64,000 bases of DNA from Richelia sinica FACHB-800 (GCF_014698825.1 NZ_JACJTT010000004.1:1-64000); one strand, 5' to 3'. Shown: positions 26,891 through 36,968, counted from the first letter of the stretch. Made by a program: numbers and translations. Notes: generated by a model not told the origin, from the sequence alone.

Positions 26891-29458
26891 GTGGATTCCC
26901 GATATAACCCAGCCACAATTGAGGAAAAATGGCAAAAAACATGGTTAGAACTTGGCTTAGATAAAACACCCCAAACAAAAGACAAGCCGAAATTCTACGC
27001 CTTATCCATGTTCCCTTACCCATCCGGTAGCCTGCACATGGGTCACGTCCGTAACTACACAATTACTGATGTGATAGCCCGCCTCAAACGAATGCAAGGG
27101 TATCGGGTACTACATCCTATGGGTTGGGATGCCTTTGGACTTCCCGCAGAAAACGCCGCCATTGATAGAGGTGTACCCCCTGCTAAATGGACATATCAAA
27201 ATATCGACCAGATGCGGCAACAATTACAGCGTCTGGGTTTATCTTTAGATTGGGAAGCTGAACTTGCTACCTGTTCTCCTGACTATTACAAATGGACACA
27301 GTGGATTTTCTTGCAATTTTTGCAAGCGGGTTTAGCTTATCAAAAAGAAGCCGCAGTTAACTGGGACCCCATCGACCAAACAGTATTAGCCAACGAACAG
27401 GTTGACAGCGAAGGACGTTCTTGGCGTAGTGGGGCAAAAGTCGAACGGAAATTATTAAGACAATGGTTTTTAAAGATTACCGACTACGCAGAAGAATTAC
27501 TCAATGACTTGGATAAACTGCCTGGTTGGCCGGAACGAGTCAAATTAATGCAAGCTAACTGGATAGGTAAATCCACAGGTGCTTATTTAGAATTTCCCAT
27601 AGTTGGTAGAGATGAGAAAATTGGTGTCTATACTACTCGCCCAGACACTGTTTTTGGTGTTAGCTATGTGGTATTAGCCCCAGAACACCCCTTAACTCAA
27701 CTTGTAACCACTTCAGAACAAAAAGCAGCAGTAGAAGCCTTTATTACTGAAGTTACCAACCAAAGCGAATTAGAGAGGACTGCGGAAGATAAACCCAAAC
27801 GGGGTATCCCCACCGGTGGCACAGCAATTAATCCATTTACAGGGGAAGAAGTACCCATTTGGATAGCTGATTACGTCCTGTATGAATATGGTACAGGGGC
27901 GGTGATGGGTGTACCTGCCCATGATGCGCGAGATTTCAAATTTGCTAAAGAACAGAATTTAGTTATCAAAGTGGTAATTGTTCCAGAAGCTGGTGCAGAG
28001 GAAACTTTAACAGCAGCCTACACAGAACCAGGCATTTTAGTTAATTCTGGTGATTTCAATGGTATGAGTTCCCCAGATGGGAAAGCAGCCATTGTGGAAT
28101 ATGCAGAAAAAAAAGGTTATGGGAAACTGCGAGTGCAGTATCGTCTCAGAGATTGGTTGATTTCCCGTCAACGTTATTGGGGCGCACCTATCCCAGTGAT
28201 TCACTGTCCTGAATGTGGTATTGTTCCAGTCCCTGATCAAGATTTACCTGTGAAATTACCAGACGAAGTGGAATTTACAGGTCGGGGTGGTTCACCTTTG
28301 GCACAGTTAGAAAGCTGGGTGAATGTGCCTTGTCCTACCTGCGGTACTCCAGCCAAGCGGGAAACAGACACGATGGATACTTTTATTGATTCATCATGGT
28401 ATTTCTTGCGTTTTACTGATGCGAAAAACGAAAATCAGGTGTTTGATGCCAGCAAAGTTAATGACTGGATGCCTGTGGAACAGTATGTAGGTGGGATTGA
28501 ACACGCAATTTTACACTTATTGTATTCCCGCTTCTTCACCAAAGTATTGCGAGATAGAGGTTTACTAAATTTTGATGAACCATTCCAAAAGTTATTAACT
28601 CAGGGAATGGTACAGGGTTTAACTTACATGAACCCCAATAAAGGTGGTAAGGATAAATGGATTCCTTCTCATTTAGTTGATGCTAATAATCCTGTAGACC
28701 CGCAAACTGGAGAACCTTTACAACGCCTCTATGCCACCATGTCTAAATCAAAAGGCAATGGTGTAGCACCAGAAGATGTAATTGCTAAATATGGTGTAGA
28801 TACAGCCCGGATGTTCATCTTATTTAAAGCGCCTCCAGAAAAGGATTTGGAATGGGATGAAGCTGATGTGGAAGGGCAATTCCGCTTTTTAAATCGGGTT
28901 TGGCGGTTGGTGACAGATTACGCTGCGGCGGGAGTTTGTAAGCAAAAAGCTGAACTGGATAAATTAAGTAAGGCGGAAAAAGATTTGCGTCGGGCAATTC
29001 ATTTAGCGATTCAAGCAATTACAGAAGATGTGGAAGATGAATATCAATTCAACACCGCTATTTCCGAATTGATGAAGTTAAGTAATGCCTTGACTGATGC
29101 CAGTTGCAATAATTCGCCAATTTATGCGGAAGGGATTAAAGCTTTGGTGATTTTGTTAGCACCTTTTGCCCCCCATATTGCTGATGAATTATGGCAATTG
29201 TTGGGTAATAAGGGTTCTGTCCATACCGAAACTTGGCCAAGTTTTGACCCTGCGGCTTTGATAGCTGATGAGATTACTTTGGTAATTCAAATTATGGGTA
29301 AAACTCGCGGTGCAATTCAAGTACCTTCGCAGTTAGATAAGGCTGAGTTGGAGAAATATGCGCGGGAGTCTGAGGTGGCACAACGTTATATTGAAGGGAA
29401 GGAAGTTAAGAAGGTGATTGTCGTTCCTGGTAAGTTGGTGAATTTCGTTTTGGGTTAG
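26891..29458 (+). CDS. leuS: Leucyl-tRNA synthetase
   Basis: An 855-residue class I synthetase charging tRNA-Leu. HIGH motif as HMGH (49-52), KMSKS motif as MSKSK (617-621), the CP1 editing domain about 225-420 with TxRPDT (TTRPDTVFG), and a zinc-binding-like CPECG/CPTCG insertion near 440-490. Length is normal. The frame opens with GTG at 26891 ([15 protein letters not shown]), matching the usual LeuS N-terminus, and no better ATG exists nearby. It is flanked on both sides by candidate defence cassettes. Confidence 0.97.
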   Translation: MDSRYNPATIEEKWQKTWLELGLDKTPQTKDKPKFYALSMFPYPSGSLHMGHVRNYTITDVIARLKRMQGYRVLHPMGWDAFGLPAENAAIDRGVPPAKWTYQNIDQMRQQLQRLGLSLDWEAELATCSPDYYKWTQWIFLQFLQAGLAYQKEAAVNWDPIDQTVLANEQVDSEGRSWRSGAKVERKLLRQWFLKITDYAEELLNDLDKLPGWPERVKLMQANWIGKSTGAYLEFPIVGRDEKIGVYTTRPDTVFGVSYVVLAPEHPLTQLVTTSEQKAAVEAFITEVTNQSELERTAEDKPKRGIPTGGTAINPFTGEEVPIWIADYVLYEYGTGAVMGVPAHDARDFKFAKEQNLVIKVVIVPEAGAEETLTAAYTEPGILVNSGDFNGMSSPDGKAAIVEYAEKKGYGKLRVQYRLRDWLISRQRYWGAPIPVIHCPECGIVPVPDQDLPVKLPDEVEFTGRGGSPLAQLESWVNVPCPTCGTPAKRETDTMDTFIDSSWYFLRFTDAKNENQVFDASKVNDWMPVEQYVGGIEHAILHLLYSRFFTKVLRDRGLLNFDEPFQKLLTQGMVQGLTYMNPNKGGKDKWIPSHLVDANNPVDPQTGEPLQRLYATMSKSKGNGVAPEDVIAKYGVDTARMFILFKAPPEKDLEWDEADVEGQFRFLNRVWRLVTDYAAAGVCKQKAELDKLSKAEKDLRRAIHLAIQAITEDVEDEYQFNTAISELMKLSNALTDASCNNSPIYAEGIKALVILLAPFAPHIADELWQLLGNKGSVHTETWPSFDPAALIADEITLVIQIMGKTRGAIQVPSQLDKAELEKYARESEVAQRYIEGKEVKKVIVVPGKLVNFVLG

Positions 29459-29467
29459 GTTTTGTTT

Positions 29468-29547
29468 GTAGGTTGGGTTAAATGAAATGCAACCCAACAC
29501 ATTTATTATTGGTTGATGTTGGGTTTCCTTACGTCAACCCAACCTAC
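29468..29547. repeat. MITE-like element with 12-bp terminal inverted repeats
   Basis: An 80-base unit begins GTAGGTTGGGTT (29468-29479) and ends with the exact complement AACCCAACCTAC (29536-29547). An internal pair, AACCCAACA and TGTTGGGTT, nests inside, so the whole can fold into one long hairpin. Elements of this sequence type are frequent in cyanobacterial genomes. It starts 10 bases after the leuS stop. Confidence 0.85.
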
Positions 29548-29557
29548 GGAGTGATTG

Positions 29558-29610
29558 AACCACGAAGACACGAAGGACACGAAGGAAGGAAGAAAGAAAG
29601 AAAGAAGAAG
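29558..29610. repeat. Direct repeats of the ACGAAG(A/G)AC type followed by a GAAA-type run
   Basis: Right after the MITE come three copies of CACGAAG-like units (29560-29586) and then a purine run of AAGAAAG repeats (29587-29610). Both are low-complexity repeats. They form an open frame with the MITE and would be translated only if the ATPase gene began far upstream, which I reject. Confidence 0.65.
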
Positions 29611-29685
29611 ATAAGTGATCTTACATCTGCAAGAGATTATTATAGGTATAATCCCTTTATACAGTTAAAACAGTATTATTTATTT

Positions 29686-31170
29686 ATGCACATACAAAGA
29701 ATCCAAGTACCTGATTTTCGGGCTTTGAAAAATGTAGATATTAGTTTTGAGAAGGAATTCACTCCCCGTATTTTTCCCCTCGGTAGTCAAAATGGAGGTG
29801 GTAAAAGTACATTGTTACAGTTGATTTTCGTGTTGTTACATTGTGCTGGTAATCCTGATAGAGTGCAGTTTATTCAAAATTTACTCTATGGTTTTGAGGT
29901 TAATGATGAATCTGGGAAAAGGACTTTAGCTATCATTGATATTTGGGATGGTAGTAAAACTGTAAGAATTGATTTTTTAACTTGTAATGAATCTTATATT
30001 TTAAAATTATTGGTCGAAAATCAGGAAATCGATCTCATTTCAGATTTTAATTTATCCATCTCTACAGAAATTAAAGTCAAGAGAAAAAAAATTTCCTATT
30101 TAGAGAGAAAAATTACTACCCTCGAAACATCCAATACCAGATTAGCTAATCTGGGAAAATATGAAACTAGAAAATTTATGTTAGAAAAAGAATATAATGA
30201 TTTAGAGAAAGAATTTGCATTTAATTTTATTTTCGACAGACTTGATATTACACATATAGATAATATAATATCATTTGATGATTTTACTCGTAGAATGTCA
30301 AATATAATTGAAAAAAGAATAGAGAAATATAGAGTTGAATTGGGACAGGAGCGTTATAAATATGAGCGGCTTAACAATTTATTAAATAGCTACTACGACC
30401 TTTGCGAGAAAAAAAAATTAATACACATTTGTGAATTATTTTCAAGTGAAAATGAACCTAATCAACAAGCTTTACTGTGTAAGGTAAGTCAGATAAATAT
30501 AGATAAAACCAATGAATTTTTAAGTAGATTATCAAATCAAATATTTCTAACTGCTCATGTTTCTCAGATATTTTTATTTCTATCATCCGATGATAGAAAA
30601 TCACTATTTAAAAAACAGAAAAATAATCAAGCTAACTATTATCAACAGATTAAAACAGCTAACTCTAAATTACCTGGATTTTTTACCTATGACTTTCTAG
30701 CAATAGATATTCTGATTGAAGCATTCAAAAAAGCACGGGATGAAGATTTTAAACAAGCTGTAGAACAAGGTGGAAATTATGGTAATAATTATGTAAAACT
30801 ATTAGCTGAACTTAACAGTCTTTTGAATAATAAAAAAATTAATGTACAAACAGATTTATCTGGAATTAATTTTAGAATTGATGGTGATGAAACAGAACTT
30901 TATCCAGAAGATTTAAGTCATGGAGAATTGAAAAGATTATGTATTTATATGTGGTTAAAATATAATAACATTAAAGATGCAATTGTTCTAATGGATGAAT
31001 TAGAAATATCATTTCATCCAGATTGGCAATATCAAATAGTTAGAGATTTAGAAGAATGGGGTGCGACTAATCAATATATTTTAGCTACTCATTCCTATGA
31101 GATTTGTCAAGCGGTTACACCTGCTCATGTTAAAGAATTAGAACCGAAATTACGATCAAAAACAATTTAA
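29686..31170 (+). CDS. SMC/ABC-type AAA ATPase of a two-gene ATPase-TOPRIM cassette
   Basis: From ATG 29686 (MHIQRIQVPDFRALKNVDIS) it encodes 494 residues. The frame is open further upstream, but that part is a MITE and low-complexity repeat and is not protein-like. Walker A is GSQNGGGKST (about 32-41), an ABC signature-like LSHGELKR lies near 412, Walker B is IVLMDELEIS (about 430) and the His switch is LATHSYE (about 460). The middle (about 120-330) is a predicted coiled coil of AT-rich coding sequence. The layout matches OLD/RecF-like ATPases and AriA of the PARIS anti-phage system. The TOPRIM-like partner starts 20 bases downstream. Confidence 0.82.
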   Translation: MHIQRIQVPDFRALKNVDISFEKEFTPRIFPLGSQNGGGKSTLLQLIFVLLHCAGNPDRVQFIQNLLYGFEVNDESGKRTLAIIDIWDGSKTVRIDFLTCNESYILKLLVENQEIDLISDFNLSISTEIKVKRKKISYLERKITTLETSNTRLANLGKYETRKFMLEKEYNDLEKEFAFNFIFDRLDITHIDNIISFDDFTRRMSNIIEKRIEKYRVELGQERYKYERLNNLLNSYYDLCEKKKLIHICELFSSENEPNQQALLCKVSQINIDKTNEFLSRLSNQIFLTAHVSQIFLFLSSDDRKSLFKKQKNNQANYYQQIKTANSKLPGFFTYDFLAIDILIEAFKKARDEDFKQAVEQGGNYGNNYVKLLAELNSLLNNKKINVQTDLSGINFRIDGDETELYPEDLSHGELKRLCIYMWLKYNNIKDAIVLMDELEISFHPDWQYQIVRDLEEWGATNQYILATHSYEICQAVTPAHVKELEPKLRSKTI

Positions 31171-31190
31171 TAATTAACCTAAAACAAAAT

Positions 31191-32144
31191 ATGAGTTTAA
31201 ATGAAACAGAACTAAAAAAACATTGTTTAACTATTCTTAATTCTGCAAGAATTAGAGATAAAATTGTTGTTTTATGTGAAGGTTCTATTCCCAAATTACA
31301 AGGTAGACCTTCACCACAATCTTACAAGCAAATGGAAAAGATGCCAGATGCTAATTTTTATGATGCTTGTGTACCTACATGGTGGACTCAATATAGACCG
31401 CAATTTTTTAATTGTGGTGATAGAAATGATGTTTTGAATACATATTTTAAAATTTTAGATTTGCATAATGCTGATAGCAGTCAGTCATTTTTAAATCCTG
31501 ACTTACTTTTTGCTATTGTAGATTTAGATATTCAATTTGCTGAAATTCAGGAAAATTACAGTTTTAAAAATACAGAAGATATTTTTTATAGTCTTTATCA
31601 TCAAGGAAATATCAATGAATCTAACACACATCATCATCGTGTATGGGTGACTGGATTAATTCATAAAGAGGCTTATTTTTTATTACCTGGTATTCAGGAA
31701 GTTTTTGATAATCATTATGTTAGTTATCCGTTATATAAAGAAAATACTGTGAATTTAGAAAATATTTATTTAGATATGGTTGATGATATGACTAATGATA
31801 AAGATTTACAAAATCATTGGTCAAAAGTATTCCAGAGAATTAGTTATCTTTCTAGTTTGGATGGTGTGGAAATAGATAAATTTCAATATTCTTGGAATCA
31901 AGAGTATTGTAATAACCTAAGTTTAGATAATAAGCATAAATTAATCAATACCTTGTTAATGCTTGTAAAATCTAAAGAATATTGGCGGCAAATTTTACCT
32001 GATGAGAATTGGCCTCATTCGGAACATAAATTTAGAGAGCAGTTATCACTGGAAATTGGTAAATTTTATTCAAAACAAGATGGAAATGTTGCAAATCATA
32101 TTCCTTTTTTCTTTAAGACGCTATACAAATTAATTGAAAAATAA
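31191..32144 (+). CDS. TOPRIM-like (DUF4435/AriB-type) partner of the ATPase
   Basis: A 317-residue protein. Near the N-terminus, KIVVLCEGSIPKLQG (about 24-38) has the strand-Glu-Gly of a TOPRIM motif, and FAIVDLDIQF (about 106-115) supplies the D-x-D motif; together they suggest a metal-dependent nuclease fold. Later parts (HHHRVWVTGLIHKEAYFLLPG, about 154-174) resemble the acidic/Lys-containing end of such domains. I infer that it acts as effector of the ATPase, as AriB does with AriA. Overall similarity to named families is not certain. A good terminator follows directly. Confidence 0.62.
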   Translation: MSLNETELKKHCLTILNSARIRDKIVVLCEGSIPKLQGRPSPQSYKQMEKMPDANFYDACVPTWWTQYRPQFFNCGDRNDVLNTYFKILDLHNADSSQSFLNPDLLFAIVDLDIQFAEIQENYSFKNTEDIFYSLYHQGNINESNTHHHRVWVTGLIHKEAYFLLPGIQEVFDNHYVSYPLYKENTVNLENIYLDMVDDMTNDKDLQNHWSKVFQRISYLSSLDGVEIDKFQYSWNQEYCNNLSLDNKHKLINTLLMLVKSKEYWRQILPDENWPHSEHKFREQLSLEIGKFYSKQDGNVANHIPFFFKTLYKLIEK

Positions 32145-32152
32145 CCTTTTCT

Positions 32153-32173
32153 AGTCGGCTTCAGCCGATTTTT
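32153..32173 (+). terminator. Rho-independent terminator after the ATPase-TOPRIM pair
   Basis: TCGGC, loop TTCA, GCCGA and a TTTTT run follow the TOPRIM-like stop by about 10 bases. This closes the transcription unit begun near 29.6 kb. Confidence 0.8.
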
Positions 32174-32755
32174 GTTATTAGAATGGGAATTAATTCCCAG
32201 ACGAATTATTTTCTGATAATTGTATGGATAACAGCGAGAGATCAAGGAAATTCATTTCCCACAGAATTACAAATTGATATTAGATAATCTTGTGAATCTT
32301 GAACTCAACGCTGCTACACCTAGAATGGAATGTGTGTCTGTTATAAATTAATGTAATCTTTGGTTATTTAGTCATAAAGTGTTATTTTCCACAGAGAATA
32401 GGTTTTGCTTTCGCTTTCTCCTAATAATCCCCCTAAATAGTGTATCAAGTCCTTTTTTGCGCTTCATGACCAAATACATCATCAAAGCTTTGACTTGTGT
32501 CTGTGTCCAGGAAAATGATTCTGAGGGTAAGGAGTCAATTTTCACCTTTGTGAAATAGCTGTTATGTGACCAGTACCTTGGTGTCTATGTTTCATGACCG
32601 CAAACTGACAAAGACTTATGATGTGATGATGCTTTCTCTATGCTTATTTCCGAGTTAAGGGAAAGAGTTGTGTCAGTCTTCAGCAGTTTGGGGAATCAAT
32701 CCAATTTGAGAACAAGTATTAAATATGTGATGTATTAGCACCAATTTGAGCCATT
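32174..32755. other. Intergenic region upstream of the diguanylate cyclase
   Basis: About 580 bases without a gene or clear repeat. The rather even composition and lack of long frames suggest a long leader or decayed sequence. Confidence 0.5.
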
Positions 32756-35161
32756 ATGAGTTTTGATGGCAAATTCAGACGATTTATGAATCAACAGCTG
32801 TATTCCAAATATAAGGGCAACATTTTAGTTGTTGATGATAATTTAGACAATATTAGTTTGTTAACTAAGATTTTGTCAAAGCAGGGCTATAAGGTGCGAG
32901 TAGCTACTAATGGGAGATTAGCTGTGCAGTCTGTTAATGCTAATCCCCCAGATTTACTTTTATTAGATATTAAAATTCCTATTATTGACGGTTATGAGGT
33001 ATGTAAACAACTCAAGGCAGTGGAAAGAACTGCAAACATACCAATTATTTTTATTAGTGCATTGGATGAAACTAATGATAAAATCAGTGCTTTTGAGGTG
33101 GGTGGAGCAGATTATATTACAAAACCGGTGGAACCTATAGAGGTTTTGGCAAGAATTGAAAATCAATTACGATTGCGAAGGTTTCAGTTGGAATTACAGA
33201 TTCAAAATGACCAATTACAACTGTTACTTAGCACAACCCAAGCTGTTGGATCAGCGTTAGATGTGGAAGAAGCTTTAGCAATTATTGTGAAAAATATTTG
33301 TGAAACTTTGGGTTGGAATATGGGAGAGGCTTGGATGCCTAATTCGGAGTTAAATGTGTTGGAATATTGCCGTGGTTGGCATATTCAAGATGAGCGTTTA
33401 GATAAATTTTGTGAGCAAAGTCAAAAGTTAACTTTTGGGTTGGGTGATGGATTGGTGGGACGAATTTGGTTGTCCCAACAGTTGGAATTGGTGGAGGATA
33501 TTAGTCAGGATTGCTATACAAGTTTTAAGCGGCAGAAAATAGCTATGACTGCGGGAATTAAAGGGGTGATGGGAATTCCTATTATTTTTAATCAGCAGGT
33601 TTTGGCGATTTTAGTATTTTTCCATAACCAGGCTATGATACTGGATGAGCGATCGCGTCAACTAGTCACCGCAGTTGCTAGTCAAGTGGGAGGGATGATT
33701 CAACGGAAAAAAGCAGAGGAGGCGCTACGATTTTCTGAAGCTCGCTTTGCAGGGATGTTGGCAATTGCCCAAGATGCGATTATCGCTGTAGATAGTAATC
33801 AAAAAATTACCTTATTTAATCAAGGTGCGGAAAAGTTATTTGGCTATACATCTGGAGAAATTATTGGTCAATCCCTGGATAAGCTGTTACCGATGCGATT
33901 TGTCAATATCCATTGTCAACATATTCATAAATTTGCTGACTCTCCTCAACCCACTAAACAAATGGGAGAACGGAGAGAAGTATTTGCTTGTCGTAAAGAT
34001 GGTTCTGAAGTGCCTGTAGAAGCTTCTATTTCTAAGTTAGAACTAGGAAAAGAAAAAATATTTACGGCAATTTTACGAGATGTAACTGAACGGAAACAGT
34101 CGGAAAAATTCCTGCGACAACAGGCAAAAATAGAAAAATTAATTACTAAAGTTAGCCAACAAATTCGGCAATCTTTAGATTTACAAGTAGTTTTATCCAC
34201 GACAGTCAAACGGATTCGGGATTGTTTAATGGCTGATCGCGTAGCAATCTATAAAATGGAATCTGATGATGATGGAGTTTTTGTAGCGGAGTCAGTCCAT
34301 GAGGGATATTCACCGTTATTGAATCAAAAAATTCCCTCTACTTATATCAAAAAATTTTACAACCAATATAATCGGGGTGTAACAACAGTAATCAATGAGA
34401 TTCAAAAGTCTCAATTAACAACGGAGATATTTGAATTTTTGCAACTTTTTCAAGTCAAGGCGCTGATTATAGTGCCTATTTTAAATAATAACTGTTTATG
34501 GGGTTTGCTGGCTGCTCACCAATGCGGTTTTTCTCGGCATTGGAAGTCATTTGAGGTGAACTTATTACAACAATTAGCCAACCAGGTAGCGATCGCTATT
34601 CATCAGTCACAACTCTATCAACAGGTGCAAACTGCTAATCAAGAACTAGAACGACTGGCTAATCTGGATGGTTTAACCCAAATCGCTAATCGTCGTCGAT
34701 TTGATGAACATATCCATTGTGAATGGATGCGGCTAAGACGTGATAAATCGCCTATCTCTTTAATTTTATTTGATGTAGATTTTTTCAAAATGTATAATGA
34801 TACATACGGTCATCAAGCAGGTGATGATTGCCTACAACAAATTGCTGATGCTGTGAAAAATCTTGTCAGACGAGCAGGTGATTTAGTTGCCCGTTACGGT
34901 GGTGAAGAATTTGCTGTAATCCTTTCTAGAACCGATAGTCAAGGGGCTATCTACATTGCCAAAACTATTCAAAATACTGTACATAGATTGGCAATTCCTC
35001 ATTCCAAGTCCAAAGTTTCCAATTATGTAACCGTCAGCTTGGGTGCAGCTACGATGATTCCCAACCTAAATTTGTTACCAGAAAACTTGATCAACGCCGC
35101 AGATACAGCATTATACATAGCGAAACAACAGGGACGCGATCGCTTTTTTATTGATTTATAG
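32756..35161 (+). CDS. REC-GAF-PAS-GAF-GGDEF diguanylate cyclase
   Basis: An 801-residue c-di-GMP synthase. Receiver about 20-140 with phosphoacceptor Asp71 (LLLLDIKIP) and Lys in ITKPVEP; GAF about 165-320; PAS about 330-455 (FSEARFAGMLAIAQDAIIAVD); second GAF about 475-620; GGDEF domain about 635-800 with active loop RYGGEEF. The autoinhibitory I-site RxxD is present as RAGD five residues before GGEEF, so product inhibition is expected. The Asp, Lys and GGEEF residues are intact. Its kinase partner is not adjacent. The ComFB-family gene at 44.7 kb could be a c-di-GMP reader, which is inference. Confidence 0.94.
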   Translation: MSFDGKFRRFMNQQLYSKYKGNILVVDDNLDNISLLTKILSKQGYKVRVATNGRLAVQSVNANPPDLLLLDIKIPIIDGYEVCKQLKAVERTANIPIIFISALDETNDKISAFEVGGADYITKPVEPIEVLARIENQLRLRRFQLELQIQNDQLQLLLSTTQAVGSALDVEEALAIIVKNICETLGWNMGEAWMPNSELNVLEYCRGWHIQDERLDKFCEQSQKLTFGLGDGLVGRIWLSQQLELVEDISQDCYTSFKRQKIAMTAGIKGVMGIPIIFNQQVLAILVFFHNQAMILDERSRQLVTAVASQVGGMIQRKKAEEALRFSEARFAGMLAIAQDAIIAVDSNQKITLFNQGAEKLFGYTSGEIIGQSLDKLLPMRFVNIHCQHIHKFADSPQPTKQMGERREVFACRKDGSEVPVEASISKLELGKEKIFTAILRDVTERKQSEKFLRQQAKIEKLITKVSQQIRQSLDLQVVLSTTVKRIRDCLMADRVAIYKMESDDDGVFVAESVHEGYSPLLNQKIPSTYIKKFYNQYNRGVTTVINEIQKSQLTTEIFEFLQLFQVKALIIVPILNNNCLWGLLAAHQCGFSRHWKSFEVNLLQQLANQVAIAIHQSQLYQQVQTANQELERLANLDGLTQIANRRRFDEHIHCEWMRLRRDKSPISLILFDVDFFKMYNDTYGHQAGDDCLQQIADAVKNLVRRAGDLVARYGGEEFAVILSRTDSQGAIYIAKTIQNTVHRLAIPHSKSKVSNYVTVSLGAATMIPNLNLLPENLINAADTALYIAKQQGRDRFFIDL

Positions 35162-35236
35162 TTTTATCAGCTAAAAAGCCTATCATTTGCATACAATTTT
35201 CTCGTTTAAGTTAGGTGTAGGAGATAAGTCTACCCA

Positions 35237-36331
35237 CTAAAAACCAATACTTTCCTTGAAATCATTCATCCAAGAAAGAGGAATTAAATTATCATGTTGC
35301 AGCCGTCCTACAACAATAGCAGGATGTATACCAATACGCGCTGCAAAATCAACAACATCATTTTTAGATTTAAGTTGTGCTAATTCTCCTTCATACTCAG
35401 AAGGTATTAAAAATTCCCGTGACCATTGATCTGCTTCCCGTTCTTGTTCAGATTCCAAACTTTCCCCACTATCCCATTCATCAAGAAAAATATTTTCCTT
35501 GTTATGTAATAGGATATGTGCTGCTTCATGGAAGAAATTAAACCAGAAGCGATCATTGGTTGTACCGTAAAGTGAAAGTTGAATTAGTGCCTTATGGGGA
35601 TTTAACCATCGCGCTACACCACTAACGTGCGCTCCTTTAATTGATGGTACTAAAACCAACACAACCCCAGATTCTCGGCATAATTGTTGCATCCGTGGTT
35701 CAAATTCCTCTGGTGGTAACACAATCAAAGAGCGAATTTCCCGCACTGCTTTTTCAAACTTGGGTTTACTGTATTTAGGACAATCTAATTTTTCTGCTTC
35801 TATTTCACCTAAACGTAACCATGCAGAAATAGCACCAACATCACTTTGTTCTTTGCGAGTGCGACGAAAATTAACTTCTAAACTTCCGTAGCATTTCTCC
35901 CACTCTTCTGGTGAAGCAACACCGAAAAACTGCAACAACTTTTTTACTACTTCTGGTTTATTCTTGGCAATTAAATTGCACTTGGGAATTTTACCTTGGT
36001 TCATCAATTCTCTGACTGGTAACTTATCTAACCAAGATGTCCACTCCTTTAAACGGTTCTCCTCATCCTTTCTCGCTAAAGCAGCACGATATTGGGCTTC
36101 ATATCTGAGCCAAAATGCTGCTGTCATACCTAAAACCCGTTCTAGCTTCAAAGCTGTTTCTTCATTAACAGGTGCTTTGCCATTAAGCAGCAAACTAATG
36201 TGTTTTGTGGTGTAGCCTAAACGCTCTGCTAATTCTACTTGTGTCCAATCACGCTCTTCTAAAAATTCAGCAATGGCATCACCAGGGGAAGATACCCAAT
36301 CTGGAGTAAAGGGTCGGGTTGTCTTAGTCAT
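35237..36331 (-). CDS. higA: HigA-type antitoxin fused to an ImmA/IrrE-like metallopeptidase
   Basis: From ATG 36331 (MTKTTRPFTPDWVSSPGDAI) it encodes 364 residues. The HTH_XRE domain (about 15-75, WTQVELAERLGYTTKHISLLLNG) binds DNA. The rest includes a zinc-peptidase signature H268-E-A-A-H272 (FFHEAAHILLH) and REFLIPSEY, typical of ImmA/IrrE. Long HigA antitoxins with this fusion are known. The toxin gene ends 7 bases inside this start (36324), giving translational coupling. The same frame is open for 20 codons further upstream, but those codons overlap higB, and the HTH begins well after Met at 36331. Confidence 0.88.
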   Translation of the reverse strand: MTKTTRPFTPDWVSSPGDAIAEFLEERDWTQVELAERLGYTTKHISLLLNGKAPVNEETALKLERVLGMTAAFWLRYEAQYRAALARKDEENRLKEWTSWLDKLPVRELMNQGKIPKCNLIAKNKPEVVKKLLQFFGVASPEEWEKCYGSLEVNFRRTRKEQSDVGAISAWLRLGEIEAEKLDCPKYSKPKFEKAVREIRSLIVLPPEEFEPRMQQLCRESGVVLVLVPSIKGAHVSGVARWLNPHKALIQLSLYGTTNDRFWFNFFHEAAHILLHNKENIFLDEWDSGESLESEQEREADQWSREFLIPSEYEGELAQLKSKNDVVDFAARIGIHPAIVVGRLQHDNLIPLSWMNDFKESIGF

Positions 36332-36653
36332 GGTAATCTCCAATGAAAACAATGCAAACAGCAATAACTTTCGACCAATCAATGCTTCCATCCTCTGTCA
36401 AGGGAATGGGGTCGTTATCAGGCTTAAATACAAGTCGTTTACCACCTTCTAGATTTACTGCAAATTCACCTGCCCGATCTCCTTTTAAGGGATGGGGATG
36501 ACCTATTTCTAATTCTGTGACACAGCTAACAACACTAATAAAAGTTAACTGGGTTTGCAATTTCTTAGCACATTTTGCACCTAATTTCCTTTGTGCTAGT
36601 TTTGGCTGCTCACATAGGTCTTGCAGTTTGCTGTTAGCGAAGGTAATTTCCAT
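36324..36653 (-). CDS. higB: HigB/RelE-like toxin
   Basis: A 109-residue RelE-superfamily mRNA interferase: MEITFANSKLQDLCEQPKLA, GAKCAKKLQTQL (about 25-36), HPLKGDRAGEFAVNLEGGKRLVF (about 54-76) and the C-terminal IVFIGDYHD. The basic residues and terminal YH pair fit HigB-type catalytic sites. The gene precedes the antitoxin, the typical higBA order. Three operator-like palindromes lie within 160 bases upstream. Confidence 0.88.
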   Translation of the reverse strand: MEITFANSKLQDLCEQPKLAQRKLGAKCAKKLQTQLTFISVVSCVTELEIGHPHPLKGDRAGEFAVNLEGGKRLVFKPDNDPIPLTEDGSIDWSKVIAVCIVFIGDYHD

Positions 36654-36674
36654 GCGTTAGTAGACTAATACAAG

Positions 36675-36814
36675 TTTACCACTTTGGTAAAGAAATTTTT
36701 TATATTCCAGAGAAGATATCATATCAATTAATGTAATCCTTTACCGTTTTGGTAAAGAAATTTGTTATATCCTCAAAGAATTTGTATTAAATAATACTTT
36801 ACCATATTGGTAAA
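36675..36814. promoter_or_regulatory. Three operator palindromes upstream of higBA
   Basis: Three 17-base near-copies of TTTACCA-NNN-TGGTAAA lie at 36675-36691, 36740-36756 and 36798-36814 (the second has ACCG in place of ACCA). They are spaced 65 and 58 bases apart, each followed on the plus strand by a similar AT-rich tail. The placement just upstream of higB fits binding by the HigA HTH domain for autorepression. Between the sites the DNA is AT-rich and could hold the promoter. Confidence 0.8.
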
Positions 36815-36883
36815 TAGTTTTTTTATGTCTCTAACGAATCCAGCATATCAACTAAAGCATCCATTTCTAGCCAAAATTACCCT

Positions 36884-36914
36884 AAAAAATTAAGGACGAG
36901 CGTTAAACCCGTCC
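36884..36914 (-). terminator. Probable terminator downstream of tRNA-Cys
   Basis: On the minus strand GGACG and CGTCC pair around an 11-base loop and are followed by TTAATTTTTT. It lies 55 bases beyond the 3' end of the tRNA gene. The stem is short, so the call is moderate. Confidence 0.55.
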
Positions 36915-36968
36915 CCATGCTTATTACTCAAAGCCTTGGATTACCTGATTTTGGCTGTTTTCTCTTCA

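Noticed and set aside
29482-29685. Upstream extension of the ATPase reading frame
   Set aside because: It is made of a MITE and low-complexity repeats and precedes a normal ATPase N-terminus at 29686.
36332-36391. Longer start for higA
   Set aside because: It overlaps higB by 68 bases and adds residues that are unlike HigA; ATG 36331 overlaps the toxin stop by the usual few bases.
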